Part shown: one piece after another, positions 47,401 to 59,502 of the stretch
Numbering within the stretch: the stretch's first letter is position 1
How the letters are laid out: each line of letters opens with the position of its first letter
Assembly (NCBI GenBank): GCA_029948255.1
Contig: JALIZF010001278.1
Span: forward strand, 1 to 64,000
Reading direction: 5' to 3'
Length of the DNA: 64,000 nt
Source of the DNA: Telmatactis stephensoni
Taxonomy: Eukaryota > Cnidaria > Anthozoa > Actiniaria > Isophelliidae
Notes under the pieces: model-generated
What the model was told of the DNA's origin: nothing
Databases searched by the model: none
The model's input: the letters and a program-made list of their open reading frames with translations, nothing else
Made by a program: the position numbers and the translations under genes

Positions 47401-47412
47401 CCGTAGTAGTTG

Positions 47413-47697
47413 TCATTGAGGTGGAACGAGGAAAGTAATATTTAATTGCCTAGAACCTGAAAGTACTTCAATAGGCTTTTCCCCACAATCTAAAGAAGAA
47501 TCACGTCCAGCCTGTTTACCTCTAAAATGGTGAAGCAATCCACATGATTTTAAGTTGTTCCAAGTAGATGAATCCAATGGATATCCTGGAGAACGATGAC
47601 ATGACGCCGAACAATGGTGGGAAGTTTGAAATCCAGCATCCAAAGATCTCCACCACAAACTCCGCGATAAAAGGAAATTTCTTGGATAAGACTTCAT
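47413..47697 (-). pseudogene. possible LINE ORF fragment flanking the transposon
   Basis: The minus-strand frame reads STWNNLKSCGLLHHFRGKQA followed by GR and PIEVLSGSRQLN. W..L...GLL..fRG.raGr...PI is a pattern I associate with the region just before the endonuclease of CR1/L2-type LINEs. It lies on the far side of the transposon from the endonuclease fragment (44812-45100), same strand. Confidence 0.4.
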
Positions 47698-47699
47698 AA

Positions 47700-49825
47700 A
47701 AAGGCTATGTAATTCTAAAAAAGTTTATCTTTTTTAAATGTTTAAAAAAGATATTAAGAATCTCATTTCAAAAACTTGAAGAGCTAAAATTATAAGCAGC
47801 TACAGCATTTTACAGAACAAAGCATTGCAGTTTCATGAACATTCTGCTTTTGTATGCATAATAGCAGAAATCTTGTTCCCCGCTCTTCCAACAAATTCAT
47901 ATAAAACTAGATGTCAGTTTTCACCTCTGTCCGGCAACTATGCGTTTTTGAAAACGTACAAATATTTTCTTTTTTCGTTTCACTCACAAACGCATGGAAG
48001 TTCGACTTCCTTGCTTGCGATCTCAATGCGCCGATGATATTAAAATATTTATGCCAAATGCAAGACGATGCCCTTGTTGTTTTAGCGTGAGATAAGAATT
48101 GTGCAAAATCTTTGTCCTGAGATCAAAAGACATGCCTGAGTTGTTTTCAATAAGTTCTTCAAACTGAACTGTTTCATTCAGTTTGGACCGCAGTAAAGGT
48201 CCCTGAAATACAAACCAAAAAATGTGAGAAGTTTTTGACACTTTTGATTAATAAGTGAAAATGCTTTTAAATAAACGAACACATTTCTTGTTTAATAAAC
48301 AAATGTTACGTCTTTTCTGATTAATATACGAAAAGAACGTCTTTTTGTGAGCTCCATCTAAAACATTTTTACCAATTACATTTTGCAGACTTCGCATTTT
48401 ATTTGTCTTATGTCTTGTTTCTATAATTTTGAAAGTGCAAGTTTTAGACATGAAACTAATATAAAGTAGTACCAACTAGGTTTGTGTTTTCCAAACATTT
48501 TTGTCCATCAGCTGCCTCATGTCTCGGCCGCTCTGCAATGAGCATTTTGTCTTTCAAGTCACTGTTTTTAGCACATAGCATACATTTCATAAAGAGCATT
48601 TCCATTAGTAGAACATTTTATTTTACCCTTTCAATAGTCTCACGGACTTGAAGAGGCTCACTTATTCGTTTTGAAAACTTGAACATCGGGCTAATTGCGA
48701 GGTTGTCAATCAGCCGCCCGCCGTCTATCAAATCGCGAACTCCGAATTTTGAAAATATCTCCTCAGAAAAGTGAAACCATGTCTCTGTTTTTCTCCATGT
48801 GAGAACTTACCCTAATATCAAGCCCAGTAATACTTTTCTTTAAAAGAGTCATTCGACTCAAGCGAGTTTTTTATCTTCAAAGATTTTTCTGTAATGGCGG
48901 CTAATCAAAGATGTCAATCGGGTGTATGATCTTATGACATGTCAAACTCGCTTATTAAGTGAAAAATACGGGCTTTTCGCTTAATAAGCGTTTTCCGGAA
49001 CTAAATTGAAAGTCCGGAATTAGTCTGACACCTGTTAGATATAATTTTTTTGAAAATAGCAATTTTTGGTAAAATAGCAAAAAAATTCTAAACTTTGAAA
49101 AATCATATCTTTTGATAAAATTTGACTTTGACTGTTCTCTTCGGTTTTGAATGTATCTCAATGAGCTCTTTCAAATACGCCTATTCAAATTTTGCATAAT
49201 TCTCGTTTTCAATGTCCCTCTAAATTGATGATGTAACATGTAACATTTGTGAAAGTGGAAAGAAGAAAATTTGTCTTTGGCTGAGTACTCTTCACATGTG
49301 AAATTTGAAGTTGATTGGACTTGACTATAAAAAGTTATTCAAAATCACGCTTAAAAGCGCCGATTTCAGTACAATGCCAGTCCAGCGTGTTTAGCTGATC
49401 AGAATTAAATTATACCTACTGGGAGTGTTGTAATTGTATACTTATCATTTATCACGTTAAATACATCTCAATTCTAGTTATCAAAATAAGTTTTGTATCA
49501 ATTCTGATGATAGTTTGAGAAAAAAATATAAACCTTATCCGTTTTGCTGGCAAATACCAAAATTCACAATGAAATAAAGTGGCCTGGACTGGTCGGGCCT
49601 GGGGTATACAATTACAAGCACACGTGGAGCATTCATCATTTCCAATGTGAGTAAAATGTCAGAGGATCGAGAGTCAACCCGCGAGTCAAAATCAAGCTGC
49701 AAATTCGAAGGCAGAGCTTCTCTGGAATTCAATAGCATCGCAAAAGGCTATCAAGAATGCTCTTTCACAGTTGAACCCAGAGAGGAGTTTCTTGTTCAGA
49801 GGAAATATGGAACTACCCATACGAA
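47700..49825. other. AT-rich spacer with one possible exon
   Basis: On the minus strand after GTATTTCAG (48204) a frame of about 59 codons reads VQFEELIENNSGMSFDLRTK and YLTLKQQGHRLAFGINILIS to a stop at 48023. It may be a terminal exon of an unidentified gene. Otherwise no feature is seen. Confidence 0.3.
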
Positions 49826-50085
49826 ATTGGCAGATCTGTTTTTAATCTGCTGCAGATCTGCCAGTAAGTCTGTTGCAGATCTGCAAATTGTCTTCTAAAA
49901 ATCTACCGACTATCTACAGATTATCTGAAGAATGTCTGCAGATTATCCGCAGAATATCTGTAGAATATCTGCAGAATATCTGTAGAATATCTGCAGAATC
50001 ATCTGTAGAATATCTGCAGAATATCTGCATAACGTCTGCAAAACTGATCTGCAGAAGCTCTGTCAATTACAGACTTTCTGCAGAC
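49826..50085. repeat. CTGCAGAATAT tandem-like array
   Basis: From about 49826 words of the form AATATCTGCAGAATATCTGTAG recur with an 11-bp half-period, most regular between 49930 and 50030, and flanked by degenerate CAGATCTGC copies. CTGCAG and AGATCT palindromes dominate. Confidence 0.85.
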
Positions 50086-51400
50086 ATAAAACATCTCAAA
50101 ACGATATCCTGGCTCCACCAATCATATCTCTTTTATTTAGAGAAGAATGTTTCTTATCAACATTTCATTAGAACATGATTGTTGAGTGATTGCAAAATAT
50201 GGCACACATCCAGCTCTAGCAATCAGATAATTATAGAACGGTACGTGCACTCGATTCTTCCACACGGAATCCTGAATATTGTTTGATTGCACTCATTCTC
50301 AGCTAGGAGAGTGAATTGGTCAAAACCAAGACGCGGTCGTGTTGGTGAAATCTACTAACACAACTGCCGTGATAGTTTTGATCAATTCACTCATCTTGAA
50401 ATGATTGCCATCAAATATAATGGCTATAAAAGTACGTTTACAGAGTGTAAAAAACAACTAACGTAAGTGGTAATCTAAAGTCTATATGATTTACAAACCT
50501 AACTTAGCATGCCTTGCAAAATAATATTTATAATGTTATTTGACTGTAAAACTGGATCGGCACTACAAAAGTACACCTTATGAATTACAGTTGCCATTCT
50601 TTAGCCGTATAACAGCTAGCGTATGACCTGTATGTCAGCAATCGATCGAGTACATGAAAAATACGTCGTATGGTTAGGCCTTAGCTATACGTTGTATAAA
50701 ATGTTTTTAAATTATGCACTAATCTTTGATGTTGTCAGGAATTCTCTCATCTTTCTTCTTTTTGCAGTTCCGTGTTGTTTATGGCAGCAAAGCGCCCAGA
50801 ATATGCTGGAAAAAGAAAAGAGACATCGTTCAGAAACAGTTTTAGTTAATTATACTGTTAATTACTTAATAGGTTCTAGTCACCTGTCAATCAAATTGTG
50901 CTTTAATTGGCTAATTTGTTACCTACTTACCCGATGAGATTAAATTGACAAATGGCAAGTTTTATACCTCTCCGTTGGATTTGAAAGAAATATCTGATCG
51001 CCTTTTGGTCGTCAAAACCTATGTTGAATTAGTTATGAAACTATAAAACAAAGGTCAATTGGCGTAACACATATTAGAGTAGTTCTCCAAAAGAAATTCA
51101 AAAATATCTTCATTTATCTTGGAGAAAATCGAGGTTAAAGTTGATGTAAATTAGGCCGAATCTTTATCAGATATAAAGACACTCGTCACGGTGGCGATTT
51201 TCATTGTGTTTGCCTTATGAATTATTAATGAGTTTTTTAAATATAAATAAAATCTTTGCTGACACGACTTTGACCTCCACGTGAAAATGTACAAGTGCTC
51301 GTTCGCTATTGGCTTTTTGGCAGGTCTTGCGTGACATTTTAAATTTTTAATCCAACAAAAACAAAAATATAATATTTGAAAAGAACACACCAAAATTAGT
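50086..51400. other. spacer with dispersed repeat copy
   Basis: 51067-51240 matches, in two blocks, 9140-9225 and 11680-11737 (ACACATATTAGAG...AAAATATCTT and CATTGTGTTTG.CTTATGAATT), showing the undivided form of that repeat. No gene is seen. Confidence 0.5.
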
Positions 51401-51518
51401 ATAAGTTGAGATTTTTAAGTAGTTTCGATGAATAGCGCCAAAGTTATGGGCGGCCGAAGTTTACTTTATTTGTAGAGAAACGTTCGTTGGTGGGCAAGCT
51501 TTTGCCCACCACCGAACG
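51400..51518. mobile_element. left half of a palindromic MITE split by the BEL insertion
   Basis: 51481-51518 is a near-perfect hairpin (CGTTCGTTGGTGGGCAAG and complement). Sequence further left (GGGCGGCCGAAGTTTACTTT) pairs with sequence after the 3' LTR at about 59503-59565 (GAACCAACTTCGGCCACC). The two parts are one palindromic element interrupted by the retrotransposon. Confidence 0.65.
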
Positions 51519-52019
51519 TGTTAGCTATGTCACGCAACACATGTAATTTAATCGTTAAGTAATTCAATGCTCTAATCTTTGTTATTCCGCAACACACCTA
51601 TCTACGGTAAACATTGCGTGCTATTACTAGAAATCGTTTCAATAAGGATCTTTCAATTTAAATCTACCTACGTTAGCCCACCAAAGTAAGTGATTTTAGT
51701 TTACTATAATTTATACTTCTAAGTAGATATTAATTGTTGTTGAGATTTATATCAAGAGCTATTGTTGTAATTTCTACAGAGTATCATTGCCACGTGTTTA
51801 TGATAAGTTGTAACTTAGACTTAGATTAGTTTATTCTTTACTTATTTCAGTTTGAACCACATCACTTCATATCGCGTCTTGTCAAATCATATCTATCATA
51901 ACTCTGGTCACATCAAATTCTACAAACTAATCGTATCTTCAAATCTACAAGAAAATTAAAGTTGACAATTGTGCGTTCAAATTGGTGTTATTCTCTACCA
52001 CATGTAATTGTCCGTTACA
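51519..52019 (+). repeat. BEL 5' LTR
   Basis: 501 bp, starts TGTTAGCTATGTCACGCAAC and ends CCGTTACA. It differs from the 3' LTR by AAAGTTG versus AAACTTG near the end and TCCGTT versus TCTGTT. It should carry the element's promoter; no clear TATA box was assigned. Confidence 0.95.
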
Positions 52020-52162
52020 TTAAGTTCAAATTTGAAGCTAATTTGGGACTAGTTCGATTCATTTCGACGCTATTTCACTCTACGCTGATTTCCACTCAAT
52101 ATTTGCCCAACTGTGTACGACGATAGAGGAATGATCGGTATGATTGGAATGTTACTAACATA

Positions 52163-52289
52163 ATGTCGGAAACCCAAGCAAAGACGGTATCAGACCTAAA
52201 GGCTTCTCGATCGGCCATTAAAGGTTGGATTACAAAAAAATACAATCATTTGAAAGAGCTGTTGGTGGACTTCCAGAACGGAGAAGTTG
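52163..52289 (+). pseudogene. BEL gag N-terminus, severed by MITE
   Basis: The ATG at 52163 opens a frame that runs into the MITE at 52290. The insertion length including one TTAA is 838 bp (3n+1), exactly the offset between this frame and the long frame at 53136, so this is the true N-terminus of the gag-pol frame. As it stands the frame ends within the MITE at 52393. Confidence 0.8.
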
Positions 52290-53131
52290 TTAAGGTAGTT
52301 CGGGACCCTTGCTACTGCGCATCTCGCGCGCATTCGAGCGCGCGCACTTTTATTAAAGAACATTCGCTTGTCCGTGGGAAGTCTGGGCACTAGTGAGTCA
52401 GCGATTGAAAACCGAAGAAATTCGTTTTTTGGTAAAGAAAAATAGTATTTTATCGACCGGATTCTGCAAGCATATTTATCAAAACATGTTGTGCACCGTG
52501 TAAAGTAGGAGAAAAAGCTCAAACTATAAAATTTAGCGAATATTATGAGTCGAAAAGGAGCAGAGAACAACGCTAAAATGGCTGATTTTTTGTGTTCGTT
52601 TTCGAAGATTTTTACCCTTTGTTCTTCTCTAACTCTTTAAACAATTCGGTGACCCCCTGATTTTATGAATGATTTCTGCTCACAATTTTATAAACTTTTC
52701 GTATAAAGAAAAAAAAGAATACTTCTATCGTTTCGATTTTGAGTAAATTTATCATTTTTCTGTCTGATCCTCCAAAAACGTGTATTCTAGAAGGACATTT
52801 TTCGCATATTATTGTTGATCTTTCGCTTCTTTGCAAATTGTTCGGCAACAACTTAGTTCCAAGTGTTTTTCTGCATCCCAGGCTATCATTTTGTTTGCTT
52901 TTAAATACATTTGGTTGTTCCAAAATTCTTATAATTTGACCTAATATTGCGAGGCCATTTTTCGTAAAAAAATCCCCAAACACCCCACATCTCCCCCCTC
53001 ATATCTCAAGAGTGACCTCGGTGACCCCCCATTTTTATTTTACATTTTATTTCCTCCTATGCCCCTCTTTCTTTGTAGGAATTTTGAAGGCAAGTTTATC
53101 GTAAAAATTCATGAATCCCGAACTACCTTAA
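52290..53131. mobile_element. TTAA-type MITE, copy 1 (inside BEL gag)
   Basis: TTAA flanks both ends (52290-52293, 53128-53131). The terminal inverted repeat is GGTAGTTCGGGA. The interior is about 97 percent like the copy at 61097-61924 by eye, with an extra GCGCGC-rich hairpin near 52325-52345. Frames inside it (e.g. a 106-codon minus-strand frame present in both copies) lack transposase features. TTAA duplication with GG-starting ends suggests Kolobok-like, less likely piggyBac. Confidence 0.85.
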
Positions 53132-53135
53132 ACAA

Positions 53136-56100
53136 ATGTTTGAAGTGATAGAAGAGCTTATCATAGACTTCCGGTGTGCTCATGAAACATACCACAAAGA
53201 GCTAGTTGATGAAAAGGACCTTCAAGAATCATCCGAATATTTCAAAATCGCAGAAAAATCGATAAGCCAAGTCACTCAAGAAATCGAAGCATGGATTTCG
53301 GAATACAATCTTTTAAAAACCAGTTTTGACGGGGAAATCTCTGCAATTCAATCAAGCGATTCTGTGAGTCATGTAACGTCATCTAAGAGGTCAAAGTCGT
53401 CACGGAGCTCGAGATCAAGTTCTTATTCATCGGTTTCCAAGGCAATGAGTACCAGTACTTTAAGAGTTAAAGCTGCCGCTAAGAAGGCCATTCTAGAAGC
53501 GGAAGCCGCTAAACTCAAAGAATTACAGGACTTAGAAGAAAAGGAGCTTCGTCTAAAACAACAAAGGAGAGACCTACAATTTAAGACAGAGATCGCCAAA
53601 GCTGAAGCAGAAGAAAAGGCCCTTTCGGAAATATCTAGCGTCGTTTCAGAAAAACGTACAGATTCACCCCCGAAGGTCGAGACGACAACCGAAAGCAATG
53701 CCAAGAGTGAACGCCCATCTACGTCACAGAAAGAAGCGATCAAGCCGACCAGCAACGTATCAAATCGGCAGCAGAGCTTATCGTCACTTAACGAAGAGCT
53801 TGTAAAGGGCATGATCGAGTCACAACGTCTGCAAACAGATAATATCAAGCAGTTATTGGAACAGCAACGTCAACACGCTCTCGCTCTGATGCTCCCACAG
53901 CCCGATGTGCCAACGTTCGACGGCGATCCTCTGCAGTACTGTTCATTTGTACGAGCATTTGAAAGCATAATTGAAAGCAAAACATCTTGCGAACGTGATC
54001 GACTTTACTACTTGGTACAGTACACTTCCGGCGAAGTACAAGAACTTGTACAAAGTTGCCTGGCAATGGACGAAAGGGAAGGTTACAAGGAAGCAAGAAG
54101 ATTAGTCAAGGAAAGGTATGGTCAAGCTTATAGGATAGCGTCTGCAATCATCGATCGTATTACAAAAGGTCCTGCTCTAAAGGCTGAAGATACCGTCTCA
54201 CTACAGAAGTTTTCGATCTCTTTAACAAGCTGTACAAACACGCTGAAGGAAATCGGCTACTTAAACAAGCTGGACAATCCTGACAGTATGAAGAAAATCA
54301 TCGACAAACTTCCATACAGCTTAAGGTTGAAATGGCGTGAGAAAGTAGATAACATCGCAGAAACACAAAAGAGAGACGTCACGATCGATGACATCACGAA
54401 ATTTGTTGTCGACAGGGCCAGAGCCGCTTCTCATCCCATTTTCGGCCAAGTCGTCGGTGACGAAAATCGAAACGATCAGCGGAGCAAACCAAAATCTACA
54501 CCTTCGACATTTCAAAGAACGTCCTTTGCAACCCAAGGGTCACAACAAACCACGAGTCAAACAAACAAGGTTCCTCAGGAGTGTCCACTTTGCTCGCGAG
54601 AGCATTGGTTGTCACGATGTCCCGATTTCAGAGGTAAATCAGTCAGTGAAAGATCTAACTTTGTACGCGAGAATAATCTCTGTGGCAACTGCTTCATGTC
54701 CGGTCACTACATAAAGAATTGCTCAAAGGAAAGTTTTTGCAAAGTAAGTGGGTGTTCTAGCAAACATTCTGCTTTCCTGCATCCCATTGACGGCAGTGCT
54801 GTTTTCACAAAATCTGACAAAGCAACAAAACCGGAGAATCCCGTGCACATGCCCATTTGCAACAACGGCTACGTCAGCACAGTTGAACCAAAATCTTCGA
54901 AGTCTACTAAGATCTCACTCGCTATCGTACCCGTTAAAGTAAAGGCTAAAGATCACGATAGAGTCGTCCAAACATATGCATTCTTAGACTCTGGTTCAAA
55001 TGCATCGTTTTGTACGGAGGATCTGATGAAAGAGCTTAATATCCAAGGCAAGAGTACAAACTTGTCACTGACAACTATCAAAGGTGCCGACAAGTCGGTT
55101 AGATGTTCACTTGTCGACCTTGAAGTACTTGACCTCGACGAGAATAACCACATTGATCTACAAGGTACATTCTCTACGAAGGAGCTTCCTGTATCAACCA
55201 GCAACATGGCTAATCAAGAAGATCTTGATCAGTGGCCACATCTTCAAGACATCCATGTCCCACGACTAAACACAAAGGTAGGCTTACTCATCGGCTGCGA
55301 CAACCCCGACGCTCTGAGGCCACAAAAGATACGTAGTGGTCGCAAGGGTGAACCATATGCTACCAAGACAATCTTTGGATGGGCGATCAATGGTCCTCTC
55401 ATTCATTGTGACAGCGGAACGAGAACGGTTAATGCTGTCAAGGCTGACGCAGAATTACATCGACAATTCCAAGATTACTGTAATATGGAATTCAACGACT
55501 CTTCTGTCAGCACTTTAACCGTAATGTCTCAAGAGGATAGAAGAGCCCTTGACATTATGAATAAGACGGTAGAGTTTAAGGACGGGCATTACAAACTTGC
55601 TCTACCTTGGAAGAATGACCCACCCCATCTCGGAAACAACCGAAGCCTCGCTATGCATCGACTGCAGTTACTGAAAAGAAGGCTTCTAAGGGATCCTGAG
55701 CTTCTAAAGATGTATACAGAGTTCATCGATAATCTATTTCTGAAGGACTACGCTAGAAAGGTTCCAGAGCAAGAAAAGGCAAACGGCATCACGTGGTACC
55801 TTCCTCATCACCCTGTCTTCCACCCTAAGAAACCTGGCAAGGTGAGAGTAGTTTATGACTGTTCTGCTAAGTACAATGGTACGTCGCTGAACCAAGAGCT
55901 CTTACAGGGACCGGATCTTACCAACTCACTAATCGACATCCTTATGCGGTTCCGAGAGGAACCGATTGCTTTCATGGCCGACATCGAGTCAATGTTCTAC
56001 CAAGTGCGAGTAAACGAAGACGATCGTGACGCACTAAGATTCCTGTGGTTCAAGGATGGAGATCTGTCTGGTGAAGTTGAAGAATATCAAATGAATGTAC

Positions 56101-58817
56101 ACCTGTTTGGAGGAACATCTTCACCGAGCTGCGCGAACTTCACCTTGCGCAAGACCGCAGAAGACAACGCCGGCCGATTCAGCACGAGAGCCATCGACAC
56201 AGTAAAGAGAAATTTTTATGTGGACGACTGTCTGAAGTCGGTGGCAACCGAGCAAGTAGCCATTCAGCTTTGTAAGGAATTGCGCGAGCTACTACAGACG
56301 GGAGGCTTCCGCCTAACGAAATGGCTATCGAACTCCCCAAGAGTCCTATCATCGATACCAGAATGTGAAAGAGTCCTTTCTACAAAAGCACTGGACCTCA
56401 ACATCCCATCTATCGAACGTGCACTTGGCACCCAGTGGAACGTGTCGTCGGACACGTTCGGTTTCTCAATAGACCTTAAAGACAGACCGGCAACCAGACG
56501 TGGTATACTTTCAACTGTCAGTTCTATCTATGATCCATTGGGGTTCGTAGCTCCCTTCATACTGCCTGCCAAAACGCTGCTACAAGATCTCTGTCGACAG
56601 AATCTGGGCTGGGACGATCCTGTCAAAGGCACAGATCTACGACGTTGGCAGTCCTGGCTCCAGGATCTCCCAAAGCTGGAGAGTGTTAAAGTCGATCGTT
56701 GTTTCAAACCTAAGGAGTTTGGCAGAGTTGCATCAAGCCAGCTGCACCATTTCTCCGACGCTTCACAGCAAGGATATGGAGCAGCTACCTATCTCAGACT
56801 TGTCGATCAAGACGGTAGGATTCACTGTTCCTTCGTTAGTGGTAAATCTAGACTAGCGCCTCTGAAGACAATGACTGTACCAAGGATGGAGTTGTCTGCC
56901 GCTGTTCTTTCAACTAGACTCCACAAGATGACCTTCAGAGCACTTTCCATGCCAATAACGAGCGAGTCGGTATTCTGGACAGACAGCACATGCGTTTTGG
57001 CTTACATAGAAAATGAAGACAAGAGATTTCAAACCTTCGTGGCGAACAGAGTAGCTACCATACGAGAGAAGACGTCGCCAAGTCAGTGGCGCTACGTCGA
57101 TACCAAGTCGAATCCAGCCGACGATGCGTCACGAGGTTTGCCACCTACAGCAGCTTTGGAAGAATGTCGCTGGATAACTGGGCCAAGCTTTCTATGGCAA
57201 TCGGAAGAAGCATGGCCAAGGCAACCGAACGAAATGAAGGTGCGATTAGACGATCCCGAGCTGAAGAAAGACGCAACAGTCTTCGCAATTTCTTCACCAA
57301 ACCAAGACGAAGCCATGCTAAGGATCTTTGAACGTTTTTCTTCATGGTCCAAATTGAAAAAGTTTGTCGCATGGATGCTCCGAATGAAAACAAACCTGCG
57401 AGATGCCGCTCAAAGGCGGCGCACCAATCAACGCAAATCCCTAACCAATAAGATAACTCCGATTACAGTTGAGGAGATGAACGCTGCAGAAGTCGAGGTT
57501 CTCAAGGTCGTCCAAAGAGTTTCATTTCCCGCAGAGGTAAGCCAGCTATCATCACAAGGAAGTGTAAATCAATCAAGTTCTATCTACAGCCTCTCTCCCC
57601 AGCTCTCACACGATCTAATATGCATAGGAGGTCGTCTAGCGAACGCTCCTATAGATGAAGGCGCTAAACACCAAATTATCTTGCCATGCAAGCACCATAT
57701 TACCGACCTAATAGTGAGACATTACCATCAAGTTTCTGGCCATTGTGGCGTCGAGCATGTTCTATCCAAGATTAGGGAAAGGCTTTGGATTGTCAAGGCT
57801 AGAGTAGCGGTTAGACGATCTCTCAACTCATGTTTCCTTTGCAAGAAACATCACGCTAAACCACAACAGCAGAGAATGGCAGATCTACCGAGAGATCGAG
57901 TGACACCTAACCATCCTCCCTTCTCATTTGTTGGTATCGACTGTTTCGGGCCGTTCATGGTTCGTCGTGGACGTGCGCTTGCCAAGAGGTATGGTGTTCT
58001 CTTTACATGCCTTACCGTCCGAGCTGTCCACATCGAAGTTGCTCATAGTCTTTAAACCGACTCCTTTATTAACGCTCTTAGAAGATTTATCTCTAGGAGA
58101 GGCGCTCCCAAAGAAATCAGGACGGACAACGGGACCAATTTCGTCGGTGGAGAGAGAGAGCTCCGTGAAGCAGTTTCGGCTTGGAACCAACAAGCAATCC
58201 ATGAAGCGCTTCTAGCAAAGAACGTTACTTGGAAATTTAACCCTCCTGCAGCCTCGCATCATGGTGGAGTGTGGGAACGATGTATCAGGTCCACAAGAAA
58301 GATTCTACAAGCAGTACTGAAGGAGCAAAATGTGTGCGACGAGACCTTGTCTACCCTCATGTGCGAGGTCGAAATGGTGATGAACGGGCGACCATTGACA
58401 AAGGTGTCAGACGACCCAAGAGACCTGGAAGCGATTACACCGAATCATCTGTTGCTGTTGCATTCAGGACCGACGCTTCCCCCTGGTGCTTTTACAGAGC
58501 ACGATACTTACAGTCGTAGGAGATGGCGACAGGCCCAGTACCTCGCCGATGTGTTTTGGAGGAGATGGATCAAGGAGTATCTCCCAAGCCTCCAGTCTCG
58601 CCAGAAGTGGCTGCAAGGCAAGCGCAACCTGCAGCCAAACGACATCATACTTATAGTTGACAACTCTACGCCAAGATCTTCATGGCCACTTGGAAGGATC
58701 ATAGAAGTATACCGAAACAGTGGTGACGGTCTCGTGCGATCTGCAAAGATTAAGACGAAGACCACCGAGCTGGTGCGACCAGTCAGCAAGATTGTATTAC
58801 TTGAGGAAGCAGCATAA
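53136..58817 (+). pseudogene. BEL gag-pol polyprotein (one in-frame stop, N-terminus cut off)
   Basis: A 1639-codon frame (53136-58055) continues in the same frame after a TAA (58053-58055) to 58817. In order: a Lys/Glu-rich coiled-coil gag with a Ser-rich patch; Cys/His knuckles from residue about 483 (CPLCSREHW, CGNCFMSGHYIKNC); aspartic protease with DSG at about 618-620; reverse transcriptase with YVDD at about 1028-1031; RNase H with FSDAS (about 1206-1210) and WTDST; integrase HHCC zinc region (HYHQVSGHCG, CFLCKKHH); and the core with the first Asp in GIDCFGPF. The second Asp (TDNGTNF) and the Glu region (HHGGVWERC) lie beyond the stop. The stop removes two of the three catalytic residues, so integration by this copy's own enzyme is not expected. 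The N-terminal gag part lies before the MITE. Confidence 0.9.
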
Positions 58818-58996
58818 ACAAAAGACAATAACTGTACAATGTACAAAAGAACATTACCTTCATATCTATAGTATATACATTTTATATTTTGAAGCCATAT
58901 ATAGTTACTGTTAGTTGAAGTAATTAGTGATTTTTATAGAATCATATTGAGTCTTAAGGTAAAGGCTCCCTGGTCTCGCCTTTAAGGGGCCGGAAA

Positions 58997-59497
58997 TGTT
59001 AGCTATGTCACGCAACACATGTAATTTAATCGTTAAGTAATTCAATGCTCTAATCTTTGTTATTCCGCAACACACCTATCTACGGTAAACATTGCGTGCT
59101 ATTACTAGAAATCGTTTCAATAAGGATCTTTCAATTTAAATCTACCTACGTTAGCCCACCAAAGTAAGTGATTTTAGTTTACTATAATTTATACTTCTAA
59201 GTAGATATTAATTGTTGTTGAGATTTATATCAAGAGCTATTGTTGTAATTTCTACAGAGTATCATTGCCACGTGTTTATGATAAGTTGTAACTTAGACTT
59301 AGATTAGTTTATTCTTTACTTATTTCAGTTTGAACCACATCACTTCATATCGCGTCTTGTCAAATCATATCTATCATAACTCTGGTCACATCAAATTCTA
59401 CAAACTAATCGTATCTTCAAATCTACAAGAAAATTAAACTTGACAATTGTGCGTTCAAATTGGTGTTATTCTCTACCACATGTAATTGTCTGTTACA
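58997..59497 (+). repeat. BEL 3' LTR
   Basis: 501 bp, TG...CA, near-identical to the 5' LTR, followed by the GAACG target duplication at 59498-59502. Confidence 0.95.
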
Positions 59498-59502
59498 GAA
59501 CG

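Larger units (their letters stand above)
45109..47412. mobile_element. two-gene DNA transposon with ~35-bp TIRs
   Basis: The left end at about 45112-45148 (TACTACGGATGTCACC, AACTGG, TTTTCA) is matched by the reverse complement of about 47377-47412 with a few mismatches. Between them are a plus-strand DDE transposase (45239-46266) and a convergent minus-strand zinc-knuckle ORF (47400-46538) whose ATG lies inside the right TIR. The two stop near 46270 and 46540 with a short AT-rich gap. The target duplication could not be resolved. Flanks on both sides resemble LINE ORF sequence in the same orientation, so it probably sits in an old LINE. Confidence 0.6.
51519..59497 (+). mobile_element. BEL/Pao LTR retrotransposon
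   Basis: Two 501-bp LTRs (51519-52019, 58997-59497), both TG...CA, differ at only two positions that I can find. The 5-bp direct repeat GAACG flanks the element (51514-51518, 59498-59502), as expected for BEL/Pao. A purine-rich AAGGGGCCGGAAA precedes the 3' LTR. The inside has gag, protease, RT, RNase H and integrase in BEL order in one frame. It is damaged by a MITE in gag (52290-53131) and one in-frame TAA in the integrase core. No primer-binding site complementary to a tRNA end could be identified with confidence. Confidence 0.95.

Noticed and set aside
52663..52983. 106-codon frame conserved in both TTAA MITE copies
   Set aside because: It is shared only because the copies are nearly identical; it has no transposase motif and crosses the low-complexity poly-A/poly-T part.
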